Shown here one piece after another: positions 1-8,175 of a stretch of DNA of 64,000 bases. Below the pieces are notes generated by a model. It was not told where the DNA came from. It saw nothing but the letters and a program-made list of their open reading frames with translations, and did not search any database. How positions within the stretch are numbered: the stretch's first letter is position 1; the number at the start of each line of letters is the position of its first letter. The DNA lies in the NCBI GenBank assembly GCA_040220855.1, contig JAVJVZ010000042.1:1-64000 (forward strand), read 5' to 3'. Source of the DNA: JACKNG01 sp040220855. GTDB taxonomy: Bacteria; Pseudomonadota; Gammaproteobacteria; Ga0077536. Position numbers and translations under genes: made by a program.

Positions 1-86
1 CCTCTCACAAACACCCCCCCCCGCCCCCCCCCCCCCCGCCCCCCCGCCCCCCCCCCCCCGGGGGCGGGGCCCCCCCCCCCCCCCCC
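1..86. repeat. C/G homopolymer run at contig edge
   Basis: Apart from about 14 leading bases, the first 86 bases are almost only C with a few G. This is unlike any other part of the window and it breaks the urtA reading frame. It is most simply an assembly or sequencing artefact at the contig end, not genomic sequence. Confidence 0.8.
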
Positions 87-88
87 AC

Positions 89-1297
89 GACACCATCAAG
101 GTCGGTATCCTGCATTCGCTGTCGGGCACCATGGCAATCAGTGAGACCACGCTCAAGGACACCATGTTGATGCTGGTCGAGCAGCAGAACGCCAAGGGCG
201 GCCTGCTCGGCAAGAAGCTCGAGGCGGTGGTGGTGGACCCCGCGTCGGACTGGCCGCTGTTCGCCGAGAAGGCGCGCGAGCTGATCGCCAAGGAGAAGGT
301 TGCCGCGGTGTTCGGCTGCTGGACCTCGGTGTCGCGCAAGTCGGTGCTGCCGGTATTCGAGGAGCTCGATTCGCTGCTGTTCTACCCGGTGCAGTACGAG
401 GGTGAGGAGTCGTCGAAGAACGTCTTCTACACCGGCGCGGCGCCCAACCAGCAGGCCATTCCGGCGGTCGATTACCTGATGAACGACCTCGGCGTGAAGC
501 GCTGGGTGCTCGCGGGGACGGACTACGTGTATCCGCGCACGACGAACAAGATTCTCGAGGCCTATCTCAAGGCCAAGGGCGTCGCCGCGGACGACATCAT
601 GATCAACTACACGCCGTTCGGCCATTCCGATTGGCAGTCGATCGTCGCCGATATCAAGAAGTTCGGATCGGCCGGCAAGAAGACCGCGGTCGTCTCGACC
701 ATCAACGGTGATGCCAACGTGCCCTTCTACAAGGAGCTCGGCAACCAGGGTATCGCCGCCGAAGACATCCCGGTGGTCGCCTTCTCCGTCGGCGAAGAGG
801 AGCTCTCGGGTATCGATACCAAGCCGCTGGTCGGGCACCTCGCCGCGTGGAACTACTTCATGAGCGTCGAGGCTGACGTCAACGAGGACTTCATCGATGC
901 CTGGCTCGCGTTCATCAAGGACGACAAGCGCGTCACCAACGACCCCATGGAAGCGCACTACATCGGCTTCAACATGTGGGTCGAGGCGGTCAAGAAGGCC
1001 GGCACGACAGACCCGAAAGCCGTGCAGGACGCCATCATCGGTGTCGCCGTTCCGAACCTGTCCGGTGGTTTGTCGACGATGATGCCGAATCATCACATCA
1101 CGAAGCCCGTGCTGATCGGCGAGATCCAGGACGACGGCCAGTTCGTCACCGTGTGGCAGACCCCGGGCACGGTGGTCGGTGACGCCTGGTCGGATTACCT
1201 CGAAGGCTCGCGCGACATCATCGCCGACTGGCGCCCGCCGCTGTCGTGCGGTAACTACAACGTGAAGACAGGGAAGTGCTCGGGCCAGAACTACTGA
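89..1297 (+). CDS. urtA: Urea ABC transporter substrate-binding protein (5'-truncated)
   Basis: This is the periplasmic urea-binding protein of the UrtABCDE importer, a type I (Leu/Ile/Val-like) solute-binding fold. The frame is open from about base 89 (DTIKVGILHSLSGTMAIS), so the signal peptide and mature N-terminus are lost in the poly-C run; an internal ATG at 131 is not the real start. The remaining about 402 residues keep family landmarks such as VFGCWTSVSRKSVLPVFEE and FYPVQYEGEESSKNV, and the C-terminus NYNVKTGKCSGQNY is intact. It heads the urt-ure locus and is followed by a strong terminator, which would let the binding protein be made in excess over the permease. Confidence 0.93.
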   Translation, partial: DTIKVGILHSLSGTMAISETTLKDTMLMLVEQQNAKGGLLGKKLEAVVVDPASDWPLFAEKARELIAKEKVAAVFGCWTSVSRKSVLPVFEELDSLLFYPVQYEGEESSKNVFYTGAAPNQQAIPAVDYLMNDLGVKRWVLAGTDYVYPRTTNKILEAYLKAKGVAADDIMINYTPFGHSDWQSIVADIKKFGSAGKKTAVVSTINGDANVPFYKELGNQGIAAEDIPVVAFSVGEEELSGIDTKPLVGHLAAWNYFMSVEADVNEDFIDAWLAFIKDDKRVTNDPMEAHYIGFNMWVEAVKKAGTTDPKAVQDAIIGVAVPNLSGGLSTMMPNHHITKPVLIGEIQDDGQFVTVWQTPGTVVGDAWSDYLEGSRDIIADWRPPLSCGNYNVKTGKCSGQNY

Positions 1298-1324
1298 CGC
1301 TGGCCTGAGACCCGGCCCGCAGCG

Positions 1325-1368
1325 CGGGCCGCCGGGGTCGGTCGCCGCGGGGCGGCCGGCCCTTTTTT
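1325..1368 (+). terminator. Intrinsic terminator after urtA
   Basis: A GC-rich stem (arms around GGGCCGCC and GGCCGGCCC) is followed directly by a run of six T at 1363-1368. It lies 27 bases after the urtA stop and before urtB. Partial termination here would fit higher expression of urtA than of the membrane components. Confidence 0.75.
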
Positions 1369-1475
1369 GTCCTGGGCGGGATGGCGCCAGGCCATGATGG
1401 CCGTGATGGTCCGGTCCAGGCACATGCAGGGAGCGGGAGCGCGCGCCGCCGCTGTGCGCTCGGGCACGTCGGATA

Positions 1476-1492
1476 TGCACAACGCAGGTGCG
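1476..1492 (+). promoter_or_regulatory. NtrC-like binding site upstream of urtB
   Basis: The sequence TGCACA-ACGCA-GGTGCG matches the NtrC consensus TGCACC-N5-GGTGCA at 10 of 12 specified positions with the right spacing. It lies about 140 bp upstream of the predicted sigma-54 start site. A second dyad with 7-bp arms TGCACGC and GCGTGCA lies at 1551-1572. Both are sequence matches only. Confidence 0.45.
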
Positions 1493-1596
1493 GGCGCTGG
1501 CTGCGACGATTGCGGCGAGCGCCTTTTTGGTGCGCAGTTGTGCTGCCCCATGCACGCCGTTGCGTGCGTGCAAGGCAAATGCGCGTGTGCTTGCGG

Positions 1597-1613
1597 TTGG
1601 CACGCGGTGTGCA
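1597..1613 (+). promoter_or_regulatory. Sigma-54-like promoter for urtBCDE
   Basis: TTGGCACGCGGTGTGCA has the -24 GG and -12 GC dinucleotides 10 bases apart and matches the sigma-54 consensus TTGGCACG-N4-TTGCW except for one base (GTGC instead of TTGC). Transcription would start near 1624, one base before the first ATG (1625). That favours the downstream GTG at 1697 as the urtB start. With the NtrC-like site it suggests induction by nitrogen limitation. Confidence 0.5.
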
Positions 1614-1696
1614 CTCGGTAGTCCATGCCATCCCCTCCGCCCCGATCCGGTGCCGTGGCGTGCACGCCCAGCGTTGCACTGCAGGCGACCCTGCGC

Positions 1697-3310
1697 GTAG
1701 TGCGCGGTCTGCTCGGCGTGATGCTCCTCGGCATGTTCGCGGCGATGCCGGTAACGGCTGCCGACGAGGGCGACACGGCGACGTTCGCCGCTGCCGTCGC
1801 CGCGCTCGACGCGGCGAGCTTCGATGCCAAGGCGGAGGCGGTGGAACGCCTCGCGGCGGCGCGTCATCCGCGTGGCGTCGCGGTGATGCAAGCCCTGCTG
1901 GACGGCAACCTCTACCGCCACAAGGCAGATGACCGCATTGTCATCGTTGCCGACGCCGATGGTGGCTACCACCTCACCGATGCTGCGGATGGCAGCGCAC
2001 TCGGCGAGGTCTCGCGTCGCAAGGTCAAGCGCATCAGCGTCAACAACCAGCTGCGCGTGCAGCTACGCGGCCTGATCGCGCGCGCCGCACTGGACGATCC
2101 CGAAACCGCGCGACGTCTCGCCGCGGTCACCGCCATGACCGGTGAACTCGATGCCGATGGACGTGCCCTGCTGGCCGGGCGCGCGGAGCAGGAGAGTGAT
2201 GCCGGCGTACGCGAAGCCATCGCCACGGCGGTTGCGATCTACGACCTCGGCGCCGACGATGCCGAACGACGCGATGCCGCGGTCGCCGTGCTGCGCGGCT
2301 CGCTCAACCCGGTTGCACGCGGGCGGCTCGCCGCGATCGCCGCGGATGATGCGATGCCGCGGGAGACGCGTCGCGCGGCGGAATCGGCGCTCGCTGCAAT
2401 CGAGAGTCGCATCGCCTTCTACGAGCTCGTGCAGACGCTCTTTTTCGGCCTCAGCATGGGCTCGGTGCTGGTCCTCGCAGCAATCGGACTGGCCATCACC
2501 TTCGGTGTGATGGGCGTGATCAACATGGCGCACGGCGAGCTCATCATGCTCGGCGCCTACACCACTTACGTCGTGCAGCTCGCATTGCCGAACCACCTCG
2601 GCTGGGCGCTCGCGTTGTCGGTGCCGGCGGCATTCGTGGTCGCCGCCCTGGTCGGTATCGCCATCGAGCGCGGCGTAATCCGCTTCCTCTACGGGCGACC
2701 GCTCGAGACGCTGCTCGCGACCTTCGGCGTCAGCCTGGTCCTGCAACAGGCCGTGCGCACGATCTTCTCGCCGCTCAACCGCTCGGTCGCGACGCCGGCA
2801 TGGATGAGCGGCTCGATCGAGATCAACGCGGTGCTCTCGCTGACCTGGAATCGCATCACCATCATGCTCTTCATGCTGGTCGTGTTCGTGCTGCTGATGG
2901 CGGTCCTGCGCTACACGCGGCTCGGCCTCGAAGTGCGCGCGGTGGCGCAGAACCGTGCCATGGCGCGTGCCATCGGTGTGCGCGGCAACCGCGTCGATGC
3001 GCTCACCTTCGGCCTCGGTGCCGGGGTGGCCGGGGTGGCCGGGGTGGCGCTGTCGCAACTCACCAACGTGGGGCCCAACCTCGGCCAGTCCTACATCGTC
3101 GATTCGTTCATGGTCGTGGTGTTCGGCGGCGTCGGCAACCTGTGGGGCACGCTCCTCGCCGGCCTCGGCCTCGGTGTCGCCAACAAGTTCCTCGAGCCGT
3201 GGGCCGGCGCGGTGATGGCGAAGATCCTCGTGCTGGTGTTCATCATCGTGTTCATCCAGAAGCGACCACGCGGCCTGTTCCCGCAGCGTGGCCGGGCGGC
3301 CGAGGGCTGA
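1697..3310 (+). CDS. urtB: Urea ABC transporter permease UrtB
   Basis: UrtB is an inner-membrane permease subunit (LivH-like) of the urea importer. The protein has a signal-like hydrophobic stretch (GLLGVMLLGMFAAMPVTA), then about 240 residues of Ala-rich helical repeats as is usual for UrtB N-termini, then the multi-span LivH domain from about base 2420 (LFFGLSMGSVLVLAAIG). The GTG at 1697 gives a canonical signal peptide and a 73-base leader from the predicted promoter; the ATG at 1625 in the same frame would add 24 poorly hydrophobic residues. A 9-bp motif is repeated three times at 3021-3048 and encodes GVAGVAGVA, normal for the family. The stop is 4 bases before the urtC start. Confidence 0.93.
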   Translation, partial: VVRGLLGVMLLGMFAAMPVTAADEGDTATFAAAVAALDAASFDAKAEAVERLAAARHPRGVAVMQALLDGNLYRHKADDRIVIVADADGGYHLTDAADGSALGEVSRRKVKRISVNNQLRVQLRGLIARAALDDPETARRLAAVTAMTGELDADGRALLAGRAEQESDAGVREAIATAVAIYDLGADDAERRDAAVAVLRGSLNPVARGRLAAIAADDAMPRETRRAAESALAAIESRIAFYELVQTLFFGLSMGSVLVLAAIGLAITFGVMGVINMAHGELIMLGAYTTYVVQLALPNHLGWALALSVPAAFVVAALVGIAIERGVIRFLYGRPLETLLATFGVSLVLQQAVRTIFSPLNRSVATPAWMSGSIEINAVLSLTWNRITIMLFMLVVFVLLMAVLRYTRLGLEVRAVAQNRAMARAIGVRGNRVDALTFGLGAGVAGVAGVALSQLTNVGPNLGQSYIVDSFMVVVFGGVGNLWGTLLAGLGLGVANKFLEPWAGAVMAKILVLVFIIVFIQKRPRGLFPQRGRAAEG

Positions 3311-3314
3311 GCCG

Positions 3315-4400
3315 GTGTTGATGCGCTTCCTGCTCGCCGATCGCGGTGGCCTCGTGCTGCTTGGCGTGCTCGCGCTTGCGATGCTCGTGGTGCCGCTCGC
3401 GAACCTCGTAGTCCCGCCCGAATCGGCACTGCACGTTTCGACCTACACGGTAACGCTGCTCGGCAAGTATCTCTGCTACGCGGTGCTGGCCCTCGCCCTC
3501 GACCTCGTGTGGGGTTACTGCGGGGTGCTCAGTCTCGGTCACGGTGCCTTCTTCGCCCTCGGCGGTTACGCCATGGGTATGTACCTGATGCGCCAGATTG
3601 GCGAACGCGGTGTGTATGGCCACCCGGTGCTGCCGGACTTCATGGTGTTCCTCAACTGGCAGGAGCTGCCGTGGTACTGGTACGGCTTCGACATGTTCTG
3701 GTTCGCGCTCGTCATGGTGGCGCTCGCACCGGGGCTGCTGGCCTTCGTGTTCGGTTGGCTCGCTTTCCGCTCGCGCGTGACCGGTGTCTATCTCTCCATC
3801 ATCACGCAGGCCCTCACCTACGCACTGATGCTGGCCTTCTTCCGCAACGAGATGGGCTTCGGTGGCAACAATGGCCTGACCGACTTCAAGGACCTGCTCG
3901 GCTTCGATCTGCAGGCGGACGGCATGCGCGTGACGCTGTTCCTGTGCTCGGCGCTGCTGCTCGCGCTCGCCTACCTGGCCTGCCGTGCGGTGGTCGCGTC
4001 GCGTCTGGGACGCGTCGTCGTGGCCGTGCGCGACGCGGAGAGCCGCGCACGCTTTCTCGGTTACCGCGTCGAGTACTTCAAGCTGTGGGTGTTCACCTTC
4101 TCGGCCGTGCTGGCCGGGCTCGCCGGCGCGTTGTACGTGCCCCAGGTCGGCATCATCAACCCGAGCGAGTTCCAGCCGCTCAATTCCATCGAACTCGTCA
4201 TCTGGGTCGCGGTAGGCGGGCGCGGCACGCTGTGGGGTGCGGCAGCCGGCGCGGTGCTGGTCAACTACGCCAAGACCTCGTTCACGGCGGTGCTGCCGGA
4301 AGTGTGGTTGTTCGCGCTCGGCGCGTTGTTCATTCTCAGCACGCTGCTGTTACCACGGGGGCTGGCCGGCCTGCTGCGCCGGCGAGGCGCACGCGCGTGA
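3315..4400 (+). CDS. urtC: Urea ABC transporter permease UrtC
   Basis: UrtC is the LivM-like second permease. Multiple hydrophobic spans run through the protein, and family sequences such as DLVWGYCGVLSLGHGAFFALGG and VAVRDAESRARFLGYRVEYFKLW are present. I start it at GTG 3315 (VLMRFLLADRGG), 9 bases after a GAGGG ribosome-binding site that lies inside the end of urtB. ATG 3321 is an equally possible start. The stop overlaps the GTG start of urtD, so the two genes are translationally coupled. It would pair with UrtB to form the urea channel. Confidence 0.93.
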   Translation: MLMRFLLADRGGLVLLGVLALAMLVVPLANLVVPPESALHVSTYTVTLLGKYLCYAVLALALDLVWGYCGVLSLGHGAFFALGGYAMGMYLMRQIGERGVYGHPVLPDFMVFLNWQELPWYWYGFDMFWFALVMVALAPGLLAFVFGWLAFRSRVTGVYLSIITQALTYALMLAFFRNEMGFGGNNGLTDFKDLLGFDLQADGMRVTLFLCSALLLALAYLACRAVVASRLGRVVVAVRDAESRARFLGYRVEYFKLWVFTFSAVLAGLAGALYVPQVGIINPSEFQPLNSIELVIWVAVGGRGTLWGAAAGAVLVNYAKTSFTAVLPEVWLFALGALFILSTLLLPRGLAGLLRRRGARA

Positions 4401-5218
4401 GCCTGTCCTTCATGCGTCGCGACCGGGTGTTCGACTTCCTCGCGCCGCCGCTACCGCCGGAGGCGCTGGTCGATACGCGCCACGGTCCGATTCTCTACCT
4501 CGAGGGGGTCACGGTCAGCTTCGACGGCTTCAAGGCGCTCGACGACCTCAATCTCTACATCGACGACGGCGAGCTGCGCTGCATCATCGGTCCCAACGGC
4601 GCCGGCAAGACGACCATGATGGACGTCATCACCGGGCGCACGCGGCCCGACGAGGGCAGCGCCTGGTTCGGCAGCCGTATCGACCTGCTGCGCCTCGACG
4701 AGCCCGCCATCGCCGCGGCCGGCATCGGGCGCAAGTTCCAGAAGCCGACCGTGTTCGAGAATCTCGACGTCCTCGAGAACCTCGAGCTCGCCAGCCACGG
4801 TGACAAGGCGGTGTGGCGCACGCTCGGCGCGCGCATGGATGCGGAGCTGCGCGCGACCATCGAGCGTGTGCTGACGACCATCGGCCTCGAGGAAGCCGCG
4901 CGGCGCGCAGCCGGCGCGCTGTCGCACGGTCAGAAGCAGTGGCTCGAGATCGGCATGCTGCTGATGCAGCGCCCGCGCCTGCTGCTGCTCGACGAGCCGG
5001 TCGCCGGCATGACCCACGACGAGATTGCGCGTACCGCGGAACTGTTGCAGACGCTTGCCGGCGAGCACTCGGTCGTGGTGGTCGAGCACGACATGGAGTT
5101 CGTACGCTCGATTGCGCGCAAGGTCACCGTGCTGCACGAGGGCAGCGTGCTGGTCGAGGGGGACATGGCCGAGGTGCAGGCCGATCCGCGCGTGGTCGAG
5201 GTCTACCTGGGGGAGTGA
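4397..5218 (+). CDS. urtD: Urea ABC transporter ATP-binding protein UrtD
   Basis: UrtD is the LivG-like ATPase of the urea importer (273 residues). Walker A is GPNGAGKT, the signature region is LSHGQKQWLEIGMLLMQ, Walker B is LLLLDEPVAGM, and the H-loop is VVVVEHDMEFV. It starts at GTG 4397, overlapping the urtC stop. The upstream open frame in the same register is a shadow of urtC. The C-terminal VQADPRVVEVYLGE matches the LivG/UrtD family end. Its stop overlaps the urtE ATG (TGATG). Confidence 0.95.
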   Translation: MSLSFMRRDRVFDFLAPPLPPEALVDTRHGPILYLEGVTVSFDGFKALDDLNLYIDDGELRCIIGPNGAGKTTMMDVITGRTRPDEGSAWFGSRIDLLRLDEPAIAAAGIGRKFQKPTVFENLDVLENLELASHGDKAVWRTLGARMDAELRATIERVLTTIGLEEAARRAAGALSHGQKQWLEIGMLLMQRPRLLLLDEPVAGMTHDEIARTAELLQTLAGEHSVVVVEHDMEFVRSIARKVTVLHEGSVLVEGDMAEVQADPRVVEVYLGE

Positions 5219-5913
5219 TGCTCGAACTCGGCGGCCTCAACCAGTACTACGGCGAGAGTCATACGCTGTGGGATCTCGATCTTTCCGTCGCACGCGGCAG
5301 CTGCGTGTGCCTGACCGGGCGCAACGGCGTGGGCAAGACCACGCTGCTCAACTGCATCATGGGCCTGGTGCCGATTGCCGGCGGCCAGGTCGGCTTCGAC
5401 GGCGTCGACATCACGCGGCGTAACGCCGAAGCGCGCGCGCGGCTCGGCATCGGTTACGTGCCCCAGGGGCGAATGATTTTTCCCCTGCTGACGGTGGAAG
5501 AGAACCTGCGCATCGGCTTGCCCGCGCGGCGCGACAGGGTACGCGAGATCCCCGCGCTCGTCTTCGAAATCTTCCCGGTGCTCAAGCGCATGCTGGCGCG
5601 CCGCGGCGGCGACCTGTCCGGCGGCCAGCAGCAGCAGCTCGCCATCGCGCGAGCGCTCGTGCTCGACCCCTTGCTGCTGCTGCTCGATGAGCCGACCGAA
5701 GGCATCCAGCCCAACATCGTGCACGAGATCGGCGACATCATCCTGCGTCTCAACCGCGAGCTCGGCCTGACCGTGCTGCTGGTCGAGCAGAAGCTGCCGT
5801 TTGCACGGCGTGTAGCCGACCGCTTCGTGATTCTCGAACGCGGCCGCGTGGTCGCCGAGCGCGCGGCCGACGATCTCGACGAGGCGACCGTGAAGCGCTT
5901 TCTCACGGTATGA
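5218..5913 (+). CDS. urtE: Urea ABC transporter ATP-binding protein UrtE
   Basis: UrtE is the LivF-like ATPase (231 residues). Walker A is GRNGVGKT, the Q-loop region is GYVPQGRMIFPLLTV, the signature is LSGGQQQQLAIARAL and Walker B is LLLLDEPTEG. It starts at the ATG that overlaps the urtD stop and completes the five-component urea importer. The next gene begins 25 bases later with its own ribosome-binding site. Confidence 0.95.
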   Translation: MLELGGLNQYYGESHTLWDLDLSVARGSCVCLTGRNGVGKTTLLNCIMGLVPIAGGQVGFDGVDITRRNAEARARLGIGYVPQGRMIFPLLTVEENLRIGLPARRDRVREIPALVFEIFPVLKRMLARRGGDLSGGQQQQLAIARALVLDPLLLLLDEPTEGIQPNIVHEIGDIILRLNRELGLTVLLVEQKLPFARRVADRFVILERGRVVAERAADDLDEATVKRFLTV

Positions 5914-5938
5914 GCGCCATGTGCAGGGAGAGACCGCC

Positions 5939-6652
5939 ATGGACCTGAGCTCGCTCGTCGCGGGTACGCCGCTGGCCCATCTCGGCGTCGGGCTGGTGCT
6001 CGGCGCCGTGCACGCCTGCGACGCCGACCACGTGATGACGGTGACCTCGTTCAGCCGCCAGGGGCCGCGCACGGTCCGCACCTGGGCCTACGGCCTGCGC
6101 TGGTCCCTGGGCCACGGCGCCTCCGTGATCGCGGCCGGCGTAGTGCTCGCCACGCTCGGCCTGTCCTTTCCGCTGCTGCTCGGTGCGGCCGCGGAGACGC
6201 TGGTCGCCTGCGTACTGTGTGCGCTCGGCGCGTGGCTGCTGCGCGCCGCGCTGCGGCCACGCGTGGAACGCCCGCCCCGGATACCCCGGGTAGCGCGCGG
6301 TGACGCACAGCCTGGTGCGCCAGCACGTGCGCGCGCCGTACGCGAGCGCCTCGGTCGCGGGGGCGTATACGCGGTCGGCGCGCTGCACGGCCTCGCGGGC
6401 GCCGCGCCGGTGATCGCGGCGATTCCGTTTGCGCGACGCGTCGATCCGCTCGGCGCCGGTCTCTACCTGGCGGCCTTTTCATTCGGGGTGGTGCTCGCCA
6501 TGCTCGCCTTCGCTACCGTGCTTGGCCACGCCAATGCGCACCTCGCGCGCCACGGGCCGCGCCTCGAGCGTGCATTGAATGGCCTGGTCGGATGCGGCGC
6601 ACTGGTGGTCGGTGCGCACATCCTGCTCGGAGTCTCGCTCGATGCTGGCTGA
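5939..6652 (+). CDS. NicO/UreH-type nickel permease
   Basis: This is a multi-span membrane protein of 237 residues with the metal-transport motif HACDADH (residues 25-31), the H-x4-DH signature of NiCoT/NicO nickel-cobalt permeases in the first membrane helix. A central charged loop (about residues 105-140) splits two hydrophobic halves. The ATG at 5939 follows a GGGAGAG ribosome-binding site by 7 bases; the frame is open slightly further upstream. It lies between urtE and ureD and overlaps ureD by 11 bases, so it probably supplies Ni2+ to the urease encoded next to it. Nickel specificity is inferred from context. Confidence 0.85.
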   Translation: MDLSSLVAGTPLAHLGVGLVLGAVHACDADHVMTVTSFSRQGPRTVRTWAYGLRWSLGHGASVIAAGVVLATLGLSFPLLLGAAAETLVACVLCALGAWLLRAALRPRVERPPRIPRVARGDAQPGAPARARAVRERLGRGGVYAVGALHGLAGAAPVIAAIPFARRVDPLGAGLYLAAFSFGVVLAMLAFATVLGHANAHLARHGPRLERALNGLVGCGALVVGAHILLGVSLDAG

Positions 6653-7478
6653 AGCCGCGCTGCTCACGCGCCAGTGGCCGGCCGCGCTAGCGCTCGACTT
6701 CGCGCCGCGTCACGGCCGTACCGTGATCGCGCGCCGCGACCTGCTCGGTCCGCTTGCGGTGCAGAAGGCGCTCTACCCAGAGGGCGACCTGGCCCACGTC
6801 TACCTGCTGCATCCGCCCGCGGGACTGGTCGGTGGCGATCGCCTCGACATCAGCTTGCGCGCCGCGAGCGACAGCCATGCGCTGGTCACAACGCCCGCCT
6901 CGGGCAAGGTGTATCGCAGCGCCGGCGCGCAGGCTGCCCAGTCCGTCACGCTGGCAGTCGCTGCCGGCGCGAGCCTCGAGTGGCTGCCGCAGGACACCAT
7001 CCTGTTCGACGCCAGTCGTTTCGCGGCGCGCACGCGCGTTGCACTGGCCGGCGATGCCGCGTACCTCGGCCGCGAACAGGTCGTGCTCGGGCGACCGGCG
7101 CACGGCGACGATTACGCCACGGGGGACGCCGATCTGATCCTCGAAGTCGAGGTCGATGGTGCCCCCTTGCTCGAAGAGCGGCTGCGCATCGCGGCCCCGT
7201 CGGCCTTCATGCAGGCACCGTGGGGACTCGGCGGCCGACGCGTGATCGGCACGTTGCATGCGTGGCCGGCGGACGACCTCCTGGTCGATGCCGCGCGCGC
7301 GGTGGCCGCGCCGGCCGGCGTCGTCGTCGGCACCACCCGCATCGAGCGCCTGCTCTGCCTGCGCTGCCTCGGCGATGACGCCACGGCCGTGCGTGACTAC
7401 CTCGCCCGCGCATGGGCCGCGCTGCGCCCGGCCGTGATCGGCCGCGCACCGAGCGTACCGCGCGTGTGGCGCACCTGA
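6642..7478 (+). CDS. ureD: Urease accessory protein UreD
   Basis: UreD is the scaffold/chaperone that binds apo-urease and, with UreF and UreG, delivers nickel. The 278-residue protein has family sequences such as VQKALYPEGDLAHVYLLHPPAGLVGGDRL, LVTTPASGKVYRS and LEWLPQDTILFD. The ATG at 6642 lies inside the end of the nickel permease gene, which suggests coupled translation. An upstream extension in the same frame overlaps the permease and is not needed. The order ureD-ureA-ureB-ureC-ureE-ureF-ureG is the usual proteobacterial one. Confidence 0.95.
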   Translation: MLAEAALLTRQWPAALALDFAPRHGRTVIARRDLLGPLAVQKALYPEGDLAHVYLLHPPAGLVGGDRLDISLRAASDSHALVTTPASGKVYRSAGAQAAQSVTLAVAAGASLEWLPQDTILFDASRFAARTRVALAGDAAYLGREQVVLGRPAHGDDYATGDADLILEVEVDGAPLLEERLRIAAPSAFMQAPWGLGGRRVIGTLHAWPADDLLVDAARAVAAPAGVVVGTTRIERLLCLRCLGDDATAVRDYLARAWAALRPAVIGRAPSVPRVWRT

Positions 7479-7528
7479 ATCCAGGAGCTTCCATTGTTGT
7501 TGTCGACGAATCCCTTCCGGAGCCTGCC

Positions 7529-7831
7529 ATGGAACTGACGCCCCGCGAGAAAGACAAGCTGCTCATCTTCGTTGCCGCCCAGCTCGCCGAGCAGCGGCGC
7601 GCCCGCGGCGTGAAGCTGAATTACCCCGAGTGCATCGCGATCATCTCGGCGGCGGTGCTGGAGGGCGCGCGCGACGGGCGCAGCGTGGCCGAGCTCATGA
7701 GCGCCGGCAGTCGCATCCTCAGCCGCGAAGAGGTGATGGAAGGCGTGCCCGAGATGCTCGACGAGGTGCAGGTCGAGGCGACCTTCCCCGACGGTACCAA
7801 GCTCGTCACCGTCCACGACCCGATTCCCTGA
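7529..7831 (+). CDS. ureA: Urease gamma subunit
   Basis: This is the 100-residue gamma subunit and begins MELTPREKDKLLIF, the standard family N-terminus. LNYPECIAIISAAVLEGARDG and AGSRILSREEVMEGVPEM are further family blocks. A CCGGAGCC ribosome-binding site lies just upstream of ATG 7529. The gene is a separate small subunit, as in Klebsiella-type ureases, not fused to ureB. ureB starts 26 bases after its stop. Confidence 0.97.
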   Translation: MELTPREKDKLLIFVAAQLAEQRRARGVKLNYPECIAIISAAVLEGARDGRSVAELMSAGSRILSREEVMEGVPEMLDEVQVEATFPDGTKLVTVHDPIP

Positions 7832-7857
7832 TGCCGCCAGCCGAGGAGGGCGCAGCC

Positions 7858-8175
7858 ATGATTCCAGGAGAGATGTTCGTCGAGCCGGGCGAGATCGAGC
7901 TCAACCCCGGCCGTCCGGTGGTGACAATCGCCGTCGCCAACACCGGCGACCGCCCAATCCAGGTCGGCAGCCATTACCATTTCTACGAGACCAACTCGGC
8001 GCTCGCGTTTCCACGCGAGGAAGCGCGTGGCATGCGCCTCGATATTCCGGCCGGCACCGCGGTGCGCTTCGAGCCGGGCCAGACGCGCGAGGTCCAGCTC
8101 GTGCCCTACGCCGGCGCGCGTGCCGTGTACGGCTTCCGCGGCGCCATCATGGGCGCGCTGGAGCGGCAGCCATGA
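7858..8175 (+). CDS. ureB: Urease beta subunit
   Basis: This is the 105-residue beta subunit. MIPGEMFVEPGEIELNPGR and the GDRPIQVGSHYHFYETN block are diagnostic. The ATG at 7858 has a GAGGAGGG ribosome-binding site about 9 bases upstream. The stop overlaps the ureC ATG by four bases (ATGA), which fits stoichiometric synthesis of the trimer subunits. Confidence 0.97.
   Translation: MIPGEMFVEPGEIELNPGRPVVTIAVANTGDRPIQVGSHYHFYETNSALAFPREEARGMRLDIPAGTAVRFEPGQTREVQLVPYAGARAVYGFRGAIMGALERQP

Noticed and set aside
5..1972. Very long antisense open frame over urtA and the urtA-urtB gap
   Set aside because: It includes the poly-C artefact as Gly/Pro runs, is antisense to a clear urtA and has the wrong codon-position GC pattern. 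In GC-rich DNA such shadows are common.
3021..3048. Three copies of a 9-bp repeat in urtB
   Set aside because: It encodes GVAGVAGVA, which matches the ordinary Gly/Ala-rich helix of UrtB; no sign of an expanded or contingency repeat.
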